Shown here: positions 17,842 through 26,376 of the stretch, in pieces
Layout of the letters: each line of letters begins with the position of its first letter
How positions within the stretch are numbered: the first letter of the stretch is position 1
Assembly: GCA_963796225.1 (NCBI GenBank)
Contig: CAWCLK010000008.1
Coordinates: 186,001-250,000 of the forward strand
Direction of reading: 5' to 3'
Source of the DNA: CAWCLK01 sp963796225
GTDB taxonomy: Bacteria > Actinomycetota > Nitriliruptoria > Nitriliruptorales > Nitriliruptoraceae
Length of the DNA: 64,000 nt
Notes under the pieces: model-generated
Database searches by the model: none
What the model was told of the DNA's origin: nothing
The model's input: only the letters and a program-made list of their open reading frames with translations
Made by a program: the position numbers and the translations under genes

Positions 17842-19028
17842 TGGGCAGCCACGGCATCCGCGACCAGGTCGCCATCGTCGGGATGGGGTGCACCCCGTTC
17901 CGCGAGCACTGGGACAAGGGCGCCGACGACCTCATGGTCGACGCGGTGACCGAGACCCTGGACAGCGCCGGGATGACGGCCGACGACGTCGACGCCTACT
18001 GGCTCGGCACGGCCCAGACCGGCATGTCCGGCATCACGCTGGCCGCCCCGCTCAAGCTGCAGGGCAAGCCCGTCACCCGCGTCGAGAACTACTGCTCGTC
18101 CGGGTCCGAGGCGCTGCGCCAGGCCGCCTACGCCGTCGCCTCCGGCGCCTACGACGTGGCCATGGCCGTCGGCGTCGAGAAGGTGAAGGACTCCGGCTAC
18201 CAGGGCCTCAACCAGTTCCCCGTCCCCGGTGACGGCACCCAGCGCGCGCTGACCGCGGCGGCGATGTTCTCCCTGATCGCACCCGCCTACGCCGAGCGCT
18301 ACGGCGTCGACCCCGACGAGCTGCGCCACGTGCTGGCCGAGATCGCGTCCAAGAACCACTTCAACGGGGCGCGCAACCCGCGGGCACAGTTCCGCAAGGA
18401 GGTCGACGCCGACCGGATCTGCGGCATGCCGGCCGTGGCCGGGATGCTCAGCGTGTTCGACTGCGCGGGTGTCGCCGACGGCGCCGCCGCGGCCATCGTG
18501 GTCCGCGCCGAGGACGCCCACCGCTGGACCGACCGCCCGGTGTACGTCAAGGCCCTGTCCTTCGTGGCCGGCAACGGGTCGGGCGTGATCGACCCCGACT
18601 ACGACTTCACCCACCTGCCCGAGTGCGAGGCCGCCGGCCGCGACGCCTACGCCCAGGCGGGGATCACCGACCCACGGGCCGAGCTGCTGATGGCCGAGGT
18701 CCACGACTGCTTCACCCCCACCGAGCTGGTGCTCTACGAGGACCTCGGGTTCTGCGACCGCGGCACCGCCTGGAAGGAGGTGCAGGCCGGCACGTTCGCG
18801 CTCGACGGGGCGCTGCCGGTCAACACCGACGGCGGGCTGAAGTCCTTCGGGCACCCGGTGGGGGCATCCGGGCTGCGCATGCACTTCGAGTGCTGGCTGC
18901 AGCTGCGGGGCGAGGCCGAGGAGCGCCAGGTCAACGCCGAGCGCACCAAGGCCCTGGTGCACAACCTCGGCGGCTACCCGGGCGAGATGCTGTCCTTCGT
19001 CTCCGTCCTGGGCAGCGAGCTGGACTGA
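17841..19028 (+). CDS. Thiolase (acetyl-CoA acetyltransferase / SCP-x-like)
   Basis: A 395-residue thiolase-superfamily enzyme. The nucleophile loop is VENYCSSGSEALRQAAYA (Cys85), followed by HDCFTPTELVLYEDLGF and the conserved SFGHPVGASGLRM. The second thiolase Cys near the C-terminus appears absent (VHNLGGYPGE), as in SCP-x/lipid-transfer-type thiolases. The ATG overlaps the preceding stop by one base, so it is coupled to the HMGCS/DUF35 fusion and probably forms a complex with it, as archaeal thiolase, HMGCS and DUF35 do. Likely role: acyl-CoA condensation or cleavage; substrate unknown. Confidence 0.92.
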   Translation: MGSHGIRDQVAIVGMGCTPFREHWDKGADDLMVDAVTETLDSAGMTADDVDAYWLGTAQTGMSGITLAAPLKLQGKPVTRVENYCSSGSEALRQAAYAVASGAYDVAMAVGVEKVKDSGYQGLNQFPVPGDGTQRALTAAAMFSLIAPAYAERYGVDPDELRHVLAEIASKNHFNGARNPRAQFRKEVDADRICGMPAVAGMLSVFDCAGVADGAAAAIVVRAEDAHRWTDRPVYVKALSFVAGNGSGVIDPDYDFTHLPECEAAGRDAYAQAGITDPRAELLMAEVHDCFTPTELVLYEDLGFCDRGTAWKEVQAGTFALDGALPVNTDGGLKSFGHPVGASGLRMHFECWLQLRGEAEERQVNAERTKALVHNLGGYPGEMLSFVSVLGSELD

Positions 19029-19150
19029 CGTGGCGGACGAGGGCGGCGACGCGGCCTGCTGGGTGGAGCGCACGTGCCCGCGTGCGGCAACCTCGAGGAC
19101 GGTCCGGTCGCCCCGGACCTGTCCACGGTGCGGCCACGTCCGCGACGATC

Positions 19151-19214
19151 GTCAACTCCGTCTTGACGACGCGCCTCGGCGATCGTGGACACTGATCGTC
19201 AAGACGGGGTTGAC
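19151..19214 (+). promoter_or_regulatory. Promoter with two identical GTCAA-N7-TTGAC operators
   Basis: Two palindromes, GTCAActccgtcTTGAC (19151-19167) and GTCAAgacggggTTGAC (19198-19214), lie 47 bp centre to centre and together form a larger inverted repeat with one mismatch. The TTGAC of the first doubles as a -35 box (TTGACG, 19163-19168), with GACACT (19188-19193) as a possible -10. A dimeric repressor on both sites would block the promoter of the ClpN/HTH gene, most simply that protein itself. Confidence 0.65.
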
Positions 19215-19242
19215 GCATCCCCGCCCGACGATCGGACTGCGG

Positions 19243-19965
19243 GTGACGCCCCCACCAGACCTGGACCGACTGCTCGCCGACGTGCACGAGGAGGCGAGCA
19301 GTGACGACCCGATGGACCTCCTGGCCGCCGCCGCCACGACCCGGGACACCCTGACCGACGCCGCGGAGGCGGTGCTCGACCACTTCGTCGAGGTCGCCCG
19401 AGAGGCGGGTTGCTCCTGGACGGAGATCGGCAACGCGCTCGGTGTCTCGAAGCAGGCGGCCCAGCAGCGTTCCATGTCCCCCGGCGCGATCTTCCGACGC
19501 ATGTTCCAGCGCCTGCGTGACCCCGGGATGTTCCGTCGGTTCTCGAGCGGGGCGCGCGACGTCGTCGTCGCGGCACGCCTTGCCGCCACCGACCTCGGGC
19601 ATCGCCACGTCGGGACGGAGCACCTCGTGCTCGGCCTGCTCGAGACGGACGGCACCCCGGTGGCTGGCACGCTGATCGCGGCGGGCGCCACGCAGGCACG
19701 GGCCCGCGAGCTGGTCGCCGCCCGCGTGCCACCGTCGGAGGCCAGCAGCGGCCGCGTGCAGTTCACCCCGCGGGCCAAGAAGGTCCTCGAGCTCGCGCTG
19801 CGCGAATCCATCCGCGGTCGCAGCCAGCAGATCGGGGCGGAGCACCTGCTGCGCGGACTGCTGCGCGAGGGACGGGGCGAGGGCGTGGCGGTGCTCGAGG
19901 AGCTCGGCGTCGACCTGGACGCGCTGCGCGCCGACCTCGACCGGCGACCGGACCCGGAGGCGTGA
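19243..19965 (+). CDS. Clp N-terminal-domain protein with helix-turn-helix
   Basis: A 240-residue protein. The N-terminal part (about 25-80) has SWTEIGNALGVSKQAAQQR, a helix-turn-helix of a type common in actinobacterial regulators. The rest carries two Clp N repeats, one with HRHVGTEHLVLGLLETDGTP and one with SQQIGAEHLLRGLLREGRGE. There is no AAA module, so it is not a Clp ATPase; such proteins may sense misfolded protein and regulate transcription (inference). The GTG start is placed downstream of the operator pair; reading on upstream would pass through those repeats. Probably self-regulated. Confidence 0.85.
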   Translation: MTPPPDLDRLLADVHEEASSDDPMDLLAAAATTRDTLTDAAEAVLDHFVEVAREAGCSWTEIGNALGVSKQAAQQRSMSPGAIFRRMFQRLRDPGMFRRFSSGARDVVVAARLAATDLGHRHVGTEHLVLGLLETDGTPVAGTLIAAGATQARARELVAARVPPSEASSGRVQFTPRAKKVLELALRESIRGRSQQIGAEHLLRGLLREGRGEGVAVLEELGVDLDALRADLDRRPDPEA

Positions 19966-19966
19966 C

Positions 19967-20152
19967 CTACGTGTCGTGCTGCCGCCCCTCACGGCGCCGG
20001 GCGGCCGCCAGCTCGCGACGCAGCGCCTCGGCGCGGCGGGCGAGGTCGTCACGGTGGCCCGAGCCCGAGTGCGGTGGCGCGTCGACGAGGTAGCGCTCGA
20101 CGGTCGCGAGCTCGTCGGCGATGACCGGGACGGGGCGGGGATCACGAGGCAT
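19967..20152 (-). CDS. Small hypothetical protein, probable coiled coil
   Basis: A 61-residue basic protein reading MPRDPRPVPVIADELATVER, then a polar helix (LARRAEALRRELAAARRREG) likely to form a coiled coil. Its stop lies one base beyond the convergent ClpN gene. A second ATG three codons upstream (20161) is possible; neither has a clear ribosome-binding site. The composition of the helix argues for a real product, but function is unknown. Confidence 0.5.
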   Translation of the reverse strand: MPRDPRPVPVIADELATVERYLVDAPPHSGSGHRDDLARRAEALRRELAAARRREGRQHDT

Positions 20153-20261
20153 GGGCCACATGCTGCCACGGGAGCCGTGCCCGTCCACAGCCGCGGGATC
20201 GGGGGTCCGCAGGCCGGGGTCCACACCCGACGATGGGACCGACGCCGATGGACGAGGCCAC

Positions 20262-20833
20262 ATGCCGACGATGCTGCACACCTGGGACCGACTCGCCGAC
20301 CTGCACCGCTGGTACGCCGAGCTCGACGCCCCCGACCCCCGACCGCACCTCGCCGCGTTCGCCGGCGACCACGCCTGCGTCCTGATCGGCCTGCGCCCCT
20401 TCGCTCCCGGCGCCTACCAGGGGCCCCTGGTCGAGGCCATGGCACTGGCGCTGCCGCTGGGTGCGGACCGGGTCTCGGTCGCCCTGCCGGGCCGGGCGTG
20501 GTCCCTGGACGACCCCGTCGTCCCGGTCAGCGACGACGGCGACCTGCGCCAGCGGGTGCTGACCCAGTGCACGGTCGACGGCCATCGGCAGGTCACCCCG
20601 CGGGTGACGATGCGCCTGCATCCCTTCGACGTGGGCGCGGCGCCCCGATGCGCGACCTGCTGTGGCACGACCCGCTCGACCCGGGACCCGGCGAGGGCTG
20701 GATCCCCGACGCCCTCGCGACCCTCGTCGCGGCCCGCGACAGCATCACGGGGATGGGTGACCTCGACGCCGTCGCACGACAGGCTGCGCGCCTGGACGCG
20801 CTCGGCCACGAGGTGCTGACCCCCGACCTGTGA
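20262..20833 (+). CDS. Hypothetical protein, frame-disrupted
   Basis: About 190 residues with no recognised domain: MLHTWDRLADLHRWYAELDA, an Ala/Leu-rich middle (ALALPLGADRVSVALPGRAW) and, after a frame change near 20640-20650 in a GCGGCGCCCC run, MRDLLWHDPLDPGPGEGWIP and LDALGHEVLTPDL. GAGG lies five bases before the ATG. Both parts have normal high-GC codon use, so an indel in the sequence is likely. It converges on the MtfA-like peptidase gene six bases downstream. Confidence 0.6.
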
Positions 20834-20839
20834 CCACGG

Positions 20840-21578
20840 TCAGGGTGCCGGTCGCCCCGCGGGGTCCTGGCCGTAGAAGTCCCGGAACACCTCGTACAGC
20901 TCGGGGCGGTCCTCGGCCAGCGCGTGGGGCCGATCGAGGAAGAGCTCCGTCACGACGGCGAAGAACTCGCCGGGGTTGGTGGTCGCGTAGTCGTCCACGA
21001 GGACCGAGCCACGCCCGGCCCGCAGGGCGTCGAACTCGGTCTGGCAGACACGCACCCACCGGTCGCGGCGTTCGGGGTCGGCGAAGGCCGGGGTGCCGTC
21101 CACCACGCCGTCCTCGGCGTCGAGCTTGTGGGCGAACTCGTGGAAGATGACGTTGGAGCCGCCGCCGGGATCGCGGGTCTGGCGCCGGGCGACGTCCCAG
21201 GCGACGAACACCGGACCGTTGCCGGTCGTGTGGCCGAGCACGGGCCGACGCGAGGCGTCCACCACGCCGGTGCTGGGACCCGGGACGCTCCCCGGTCAGC
21301 ACCATCGTCGTCGGGTGGACCACGATGGCCGTGACGTTGCGGAAGGGCTCGTCTGGCAACCCGACGCCGAGCAGTGCGGCATGGCCGGCGATGGTGGCGC
21401 GCATCCGGTCGTCGAGCGTGAAGCCGCGTGCCGGCTCCCAGCTGCAGCGACCGAGCAGGTCGGCGGCCAGCGCCAGCAACCGCGTGCGCTCGCCATCCTC
21501 GAGGCCCTGCCAGTGCGGCAGGCAGGAGGCGACGAGCTCGGCCATCTCCTCCGACAACGTGGTCGACCGATCGAACAC
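20840..21578 (-). CDS. M90 (MtfA-like) zinc peptidase, frame-disrupted
   Basis: Reads GTG-started MFDRSTTLSEEMAELVASCL, a helical N-terminal region and VTAIVVHPTTMVLTGERPG. It changes frame at about 21275-21290, then continues VVDASRRPVLGH and NVIFHEFAHKLDAEDGVVDG, with HEFAH as the zinc motif and a downstream ATTNPGEFFAVVTELF that supplies a Glu. This matches the M90 family (MtfA/YeeI), cytosolic zinc aminopeptidases. AGGAG lies six bases before the GTG. Third gene of a minus-strand operon with the CPBP and abhydrolase_9 genes, 15 bases after the latter. Confidence 0.82.
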
Positions 21579-21593
21579 ACCGGGCTCCTGGGG

Positions 21594-23234
21594 TCAGTCG
21601 AGTGTCGGCAGCTGTGCGACCGCGGCCTCGAGGCGGGCCGTGTCCCCTTCGGTCCACCCGGGTGGCGGGGCGATGGCGGCCCAGGCGGCGGCCGGCAGGG
21701 TGCCGTAGCTGTGCCCGTGACCGGGCGGGACGTTGCCGGCGTTGGCGAGGTCGGCCGTGACCTGCCAGAACGTGACCACCGGGTACCAGCGGATCATCGG
21801 CAGCACACCCGGTCCCTCGGGGTCACGGAGCCAGTCCGGGCGATGCAGCAGCAGGCGGGGCGTCCACCACACCACCGGATCGCTCGTGTTCTGGAGGAAG
21901 ACGACCCGGGGTCGTTCCCACCCCGTGCGGTCGGTGAGGTCGGTCCGTTCGTCGACGAACCGGACGGTCTCGCCGCCGCCGTAGATGGGTTCGTACTCGG
22001 GGCTGCCGGGATCCCGTCCGGCCGTGAGCGATCGCCACAGTCCGCTGAAGTTGGGGGGACCGACCCACAACGCCCCGTCGGTGCGGTTGCGTACGTCCGA
22101 CAGTCCGCTGAAGGCGAACTGCGACCCGTCGGCGCCGAGGCTCTCCCCGAAGGTGAGCAGCTGCGGACGCGCCCCGGCCGGGAGCTGCTCCCACCGGCGC
22201 TGGACGGCGTCGAAGAGCGCCGCCCCGGCCTCGTGCGCACGCGTGGCATCGACCAGGTGGGACAGCCAGCTGGGCAGGTACGAGTACTGCATGCCCGCCA
22301 GTGCCGTGTCGCCGCCCCACAGGTACTCCAGGGCGTCGGCAGCCGTCGGGTCGATCCACCCCATGCCGGTCGGCGTCATCACGCACAGCACGGACCGGTC
22401 GAATGCCCCGGTGCGTTCGAGCTCGTCGACCACGAGCTCGGCGCGTGCCGCCACGTCCTCGTCGGAGGCCTGCCCGACGTACACGCGTATCGGCGTGGTC
22501 GCCGTTCGCCCGGTGACGGCCGCGATCTCGGACTCGGTGGGGCCACCGGCGACGAACGCCCGTCCGCGCGACCCGAGATCGTCCCAGGCGACGTGCGAGC
22601 CCGGGCCGGCCGAGCGCAGCGGAGTGGTCGGCTGCCGGTACCCGAACCCGCCGACGCCGTCCGCCAGATGGAAGCCGCGGTCCGCGGCCGCGAACAGCGC
22701 CCGCCCGGCCACGCCGTCGAGGAAGGCGACGGCCACCACCAGGACGGCCACGGCGGCGAGGACCGTGGCGAGACGTGCCGGCACCCACCGGCCCAGCGGT
22801 CGAGCGACCCGTCGCGTGGCCCGGCGGGTCGTCCGGGCCACGCCCACCAGCGCGAACCCGACGGGGACGCTGACCACCAGCCCGGCCGGGTAGCCCCAGC
22901 GTGACGGCGGGGGCATGCCCATGAGGTCGTGCAGCTCGCGCTGCCACACCGAGGACAACCACAGCATGGTCCCCCCGGCGATGGCCCCGCCGAGCGCGAG
23001 GACCCGCCACGCGGTCCGCTTGAACCAGGGCGAGGGTTCGAGCGGGACGACCTGCCGCCACAGGTGGCTGGCCAACGTCCCGACCCCGTACCCGATCGCC
23101 CCGAGGATCCCCGACACCAGCCCCTGGAAGGCCCAGGGTCGGGGCAGCAGTGACGGCGTCAGCGACGCGCACAGGAAGGCCACCGCCGACACGAGCCCGA
23201 GGAAGTTGGCCCTACGCACCTCGCGGCTCCGCAT
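21594..23234 (-). CDS. Abhydrolase_9 family membrane protein (predicted alpha/beta hydrolase)
   Basis: A 546-residue protein with four or five N-terminal transmembrane helices (such as LGLVSAVAFLCASLTPSLLP) followed by a soluble hydrolase domain from about residue 200: RAFVAGGPTESEIAAVTGR, PIRVYVGQASDEDVAARAEL, and the nucleophile elbow LLTFGESLGADGS. This is the DUF2319/Abhydrolase_9 architecture, widespread in Actinobacteria with no proven substrate. It starts inside the last 23 bases of the CPBP gene, so the two are translationally coupled. Confidence 0.9.
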   Translation of the reverse strand: MRSREVRRANFLGLVSAVAFLCASLTPSLLPRPWAFQGLVSGILGAIGYGVGTLASHLWRQVVPLEPSPWFKRTAWRVLALGGAIAGGTMLWLSSVWQRELHDLMGMPPPSRWGYPAGLVVSVPVGFALVGVARTTRRATRRVARPLGRWVPARLATVLAAVAVLVVAVAFLDGVAGRALFAAADRGFHLADGVGGFGYRQPTTPLRSAGPGSHVAWDDLGSRGRAFVAGGPTESEIAAVTGRTATTPIRVYVGQASDEDVAARAELVVDELERTGAFDRSVLCVMTPTGMGWIDPTAADALEYLWGGDTALAGMQYSYLPSWLSHLVDATRAHEAGAALFDAVQRRWEQLPAGARPQLLTFGESLGADGSQFAFSGLSDVRNRTDGALWVGPPNFSGLWRSLTAGRDPGSPEYEPIYGGGETVRFVDERTDLTDRTGWERPRVVFLQNTSDPVVWWTPRLLLHRPDWLRDPEGPGVLPMIRWYPVVTFWQVTADLANAGNVPPGHGHSYGTLPAAAWAAIAPPPGWTEGDTARLEAAVAQLPTLD

Positions 23235-23925
23235 GTCGTGCCACGAGCAGCCCCAGCGTGTTGGCCGTCGCGTGGACCATCGCCGGTGCCACCACGCTCC
23301 CCGTCCGGCGGCGCAGCTCGTGCAGCCCCGCCCCGACGGCGGACAGCAGGGCCACCTGACCGGCTCTCGCTGCAGTCCTGCCCGCCCGGGACACGGCCGC
23401 AGCGGCGACCGGGCTGCCCGCCGTGAGCTCGTCGGGCGGAAGGACGTGCCAGACCCCGAACAGCAGGGACGAGACGAGCCCCGGCCACCAGCCGGGGCGA
23501 TCCGGACGCGCCAGCAGGGCCGGCAACGCCACGCGGAAGACCAGCTCCTCGGGCACGACGGTCCCGAGCGGGATCCGGACCAGGACGGCGCCAGCGGTGT
23601 CCCGGGCCGTCAGCCCGGCCGCGCGTGCATCCCGCAGGGCGGCGGGCCGCCGGGCACGCACCGCGAGCAGCCCGACGGCGACGGCGGTGGCGCCCATCGC
23701 TCCCCACTCGAGGCCCGCCCGCACCCGTGAAGCCGACAGCCCGAGGTCGAGGGGATCACCGTCCACGTCGTGGGCCCCCATCGCGACACCGAGCACGACC
23801 CCGGCCGTGGCCAGGTTCACCGTCACGTGCCACCGGTCCGGCAGCACGCGCGCGACGAGGAGCCTCGAGACCGCGAGGCCGGCGAGGACAGCCGGCGTCC
23901 GCGCGTCCTGCGTCGAATGGCCCAT
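23212..23925 (-). CDS. CPBP family intramembrane glutamic endopeptidase
   Basis: A 237-residue multi-pass protein of the Abi/CPBP (CAAX protease-like) family. Motif 1 is VVPEELVFRVALP (Glu-Glu...Arg), motif 2 is LLFGVWHVLPP and motif 3 is PAMVHATANTLGL, giving the Glu and His residues of the active site inside the membrane. Related proteins process membrane-anchored substrates or confer peptide immunity. First gene of a three-gene operon. Confidence 0.9.
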   Translation of the reverse strand: MGHSTQDARTPAVLAGLAVSRLLVARVLPDRWHVTVNLATAGVVLGVAMGAHDVDGDPLDLGLSASRVRAGLEWGAMGATAVAVGLLAVRARRPAALRDARAAGLTARDTAGAVLVRIPLGTVVPEELVFRVALPALLARPDRPGWWPGLVSSLLFGVWHVLPPDELTAGSPVAAAAVSRAGRTAARAGQVALLSAVGAGLHELRRRTGSVVAPAMVHATANTLGLLVARHAEPRGA

Positions 23926-24125
23926 CGCCGCGGCATCGGTCCTGTCGGATCATCGAAGGCTACGGGACGACTGACGACAGGGCGCAGAGGTGAGCGCGCG
24001 CACCCCGGCACCCCCGGTCGGCGGTCTCCTACGCTCGGCCGGCTCCCGCGCCCCGGACCAGCCCGTGCCCCTGACCACGCGCCCGCCGCGACCGATCCCA
24101 TCCGAGTATCGGGCTGCTGACGGCG

Positions 24126-25241
24126 GTGCGGCTCGTCATGAACGGGGCGTTCCGGTTCCTGTACCCGTTCCTGCCGGTCGTCGCGCGGGACCTGGGCGTG
24201 TCACCGGCGCGGGCGGGCCTGCTGGTCGCGGCCGTCGCGGCGGGCGGGATCATCGCCCCGCTCACCCGGCGCGCGATCACCGGCGGGCACGAGCACGTCC
24301 GGCGACTGGCGGTCATCTCGGCGGTGGTGATGAGCGTCGGCACGCTGGTCGCCGCGACCGCGTCGGGGGTCCCCCTGGCGATCGTGGGGCTGCTCGGGCT
24401 CGGGGCGGGCAAGCCGCTGGTGGACGTCGCCACGATCGCCTACGTGTCCGAGCGCACCACGTTCGACCGGCGGGCCCGCGCGACCAGCATCATGGAGCTG
24501 ACCTGGGCCGGGGCGCTGGTCGTCATCGCCCCGCTGGCGGGACTGCTCGCGGCACGCACGTCCTGGCGCGTACCCCTGCTCCTGCTGGGTGTGGCCGCGG
24601 CCGGCAGTGCACTGGCGATGCGCCGCTGGCTGGCAGAGGACCATCCGTCACTGGAACGGCGTGCGCCCCGCCCACCCCGCTGGACCCCCGTCGAGAAGTG
24701 GCTCCTGCTGACCTCGGCGCTGGTGTTCGCCGTGCTGGAGGCGACGTTCTCGGTGTTCGGGCTGTGGCTGGAGGCCGACTTCGGGGTCGGCATCGAGGGG
24801 CTCGGGGCGTTCGCCGCGATCACGTCGATGGGCGAGCTCGCGGGCTCCGGCACCGTGCTGTTCGTCGGGGACCGGTGGGGCAAGCACCGCACGACCTGGC
24901 TGGGACTCGGCCTGGCCTCCACGGGCCTGTCGCTGATGCTGCTGGCTCCCAACCTCGGGCTGGCCGTGGCCGCGATGGCGCTGGGGCTGTGCGGGTCCGA
25001 GATGGCGATCGTGTCGGTCCTGCCGCTCGGCTCGGAGGTGCAGCCGGCCAGCCGCAGCCGCTTCCTGGCCGGCATGATGTCGGGGGCCTCGCTGACCCGG
25101 GCGCTGGTGGCCGCGGGCGGGGCGGCGATCTTCGACGCCGTCGGCATCGGCGCCAACGTGGCGGTGTCGGTCACCGCCGCCGCGATCGCCGCCTCGCTGC
25201 TGTGGCACGTGCTGCGCATGGAGCCGCGCCTGCGCGGCTGA
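24126..25241 (+). CDS. MFS transporter
   Basis: A 371-residue major facilitator with about 12 helices. The N-terminus reads MRLVMNGAFRFLYPFLPVVA, typical of drug/metabolite:proton antiporters. The usual loop after helix 2 (GxxxDRxGRR) is weak, reading ITGGHEHVRR. The start is uncertain: coding-like sequence continues a few codons upstream without a clear start, so the true N-terminus may be longer. Substrate unknown. It ends in a bidirectional hairpin shared with the aldo/keto reductase. Confidence 0.85.
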   Translation: MRLVMNGAFRFLYPFLPVVARDLGVSPARAGLLVAAVAAGGIIAPLTRRAITGGHEHVRRLAVISAVVMSVGTLVAATASGVPLAIVGLLGLGAGKPLVDVATIAYVSERTTFDRRARATSIMELTWAGALVVIAPLAGLLAARTSWRVPLLLLGVAAAGSALAMRRWLAEDHPSLERRAPRPPRWTPVEKWLLLTSALVFAVLEATFSVFGLWLEADFGVGIEGLGAFAAITSMGELAGSGTVLFVGDRWGKHRTTWLGLGLASTGLSLMLLAPNLGLAVAAMALGLCGSEMAIVSVLPLGSEVQPASRSRFLAGMMSGASLTRALVAAGGAAIFDAVGIGANVAVSVTAAAIAASLLWHVLRMEPRLRG

Positions 25242-25244
25242 CGA

Positions 25245-25288
25245 CCGCCGGCTGCGATACGTCACGATGACGCGAGCGCGACCGGCGG
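25245..25288. terminator. Bidirectional terminator-like nested hairpin
   Basis: An outer stem CCGCCGG/CCGGCGG (25245-25251 and 25282-25288) encloses an inner stem CGTCA/TGACG (25260-25264 and 25268-25272). It fills the 62-bp gap between the convergent MFS and aldo/keto reductase stops. Confidence 0.5.
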
Positions 25289-25303
25289 CGTCCCGAGCCT
25301 CGG

Positions 25304-26269
25304 TCAGAAGATCTGGTCGATGCGGGCCAGGAGGTCGTCGTCGAGCTGCTCGAGCACGTCGAGCGCCTTCATGTTCTCGTGGACCTGCTCGACGCGCGAG
25401 GCGCCGGTGATCACGGTCGACACGTTCGGGTTGGCGGCACACCAGGCGATCGAGAGCTGGGCAGTGGTGCAGCCGAGCTCGTCGGCGATCTCGGAGAGCT
25501 GCCGGACCTTCTCGTTGTTGTCCGGGTCGGTCAGCTTGTCACGCAGCCACTCGTAGCCGGGGAGGTTGGCGCGGCTGTCCTCGGGGACGCCGTCGAGGTA
25601 CTTGCCGGTGAGCAGGCCGGAGGCGAGCGGCGACCAGATCGTGGTGCCGAGCCCGATGTCCTCGTACAGCCGGGCGTACTCCTTCTCGACCTTGCGGCGC
25701 GAGAACAGGTTGTACTGCGGCTGCTCCATCACGGGCTTGTGCAGGTGGTGGCGTTCGGCGATCTCCCATGCGGCGCGGATCTCGTCGGCGCTCCACTCGG
25801 AGGTGCCCCAGTACAGCGCCTTGCCCTGGTCGATGATGTCCGACATCGCCCACACCGTCTCCTCGATGGGGGTGTCGGGGTCGGCACGGTGGCAGAACAC
25901 CAGGTCGAGGAAGTCCAGCCCGAAGCGGTCGAGCGAGGCGTCGACGGCCTGCATCAGGTACTTGCGGTTGAGGGTGAACTTCATGTTCGGGTTGTCGTGG
26001 AGACCCCAGTAGAACTTGCTGGACACCACGTACTCGTGCCGGTCCCAGCCGAGCTTCTTGAACACCCGGCCCATGATCTCCTCGGACTTGCCGCCGGCGT
26101 AGGCCTCGGCGTTGTCGAAGAAGTTCACGCCGTGCTCGCGGGCGGCCTCGATGCAGTTGGCAGCCAGCGAGTCGTCGAGCTGGTCGTGGAAGGTCACCCA
26201 GGACCCGAAGGACAGCACGCTGACCTTCAGGCCGGAGTTTCCGAGTCGCCGGTACGTCATCTCCGCCAT
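25304..26269 (-). CDS. Aldo/keto reductase (Kv-beta/YghZ-like)
   Basis: A 321-residue TIM-barrel NADPH oxidoreductase close to the Kv-channel beta subunit/YghZ subgroup: YRRLGNSGLKVSVLSFGSW, NFFDNAEAYAGGKSEEIMGR (Asp and Tyr of the tetrad), LDLVFCHRADPDTPIEETVW and EQPQYNLFSRRKVEKEY. AGGAG lies seven bases before the ATG. It stands apart from the SRPBCC gene upstream by 107 bp containing a 20-bp palindrome. Substrate unknown, probably a reactive aldehyde. Confidence 0.94.
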   Translation of the reverse strand: MAEMTYRRLGNSGLKVSVLSFGSWVTFHDQLDDSLAANCIEAAREHGVNFFDNAEAYAGGKSEEIMGRVFKKLGWDRHEYVVSSKFYWGLHDNPNMKFTLNRKYLMQAVDASLDRFGLDFLDLVFCHRADPDTPIEETVWAMSDIIDQGKALYWGTSEWSADEIRAAWEIAERHHLHKPVMEQPQYNLFSRRKVEKEYARLYEDIGLGTTIWSPLASGLLTGKYLDGVPEDSRANLPGYEWLRDKLTDPDNNEKVRQLSEIADELGCTTAQLSIAWCAANPNVSTVITGASRVEQVHENMKALDVLEQLDDDLLARIDQIF

Positions 26270-26317
26270 GTGCGGCTCCTGCTCGGGGGTCGTCGAGGGA
26301 CGTTCGACGCCGAGCCT

Positions 26318-26337
26318 AGGACGGGGCGCCCCGTCCT
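26318..26337. promoter_or_regulatory. Perfect 20-bp palindrome upstream of the aldo/keto reductase
   Basis: AGGACGGGGCGCCCCGTCCT is its own reverse complement. It lies 49 bases upstream of the reductase start and 39 bases beyond the SRPBCC stop, both on the minus strand. It could be an operator or a tight hairpin ending SRPBCC transcription. A second palindrome, ACCGGGCCCGGT, abuts the SRPBCC stop at 26365-26376. Confidence 0.5.
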
Positions 26338-26376
26338 GTCCGACCGGTCAGCCCCGATCGCCGGACCGGGCCCGGT

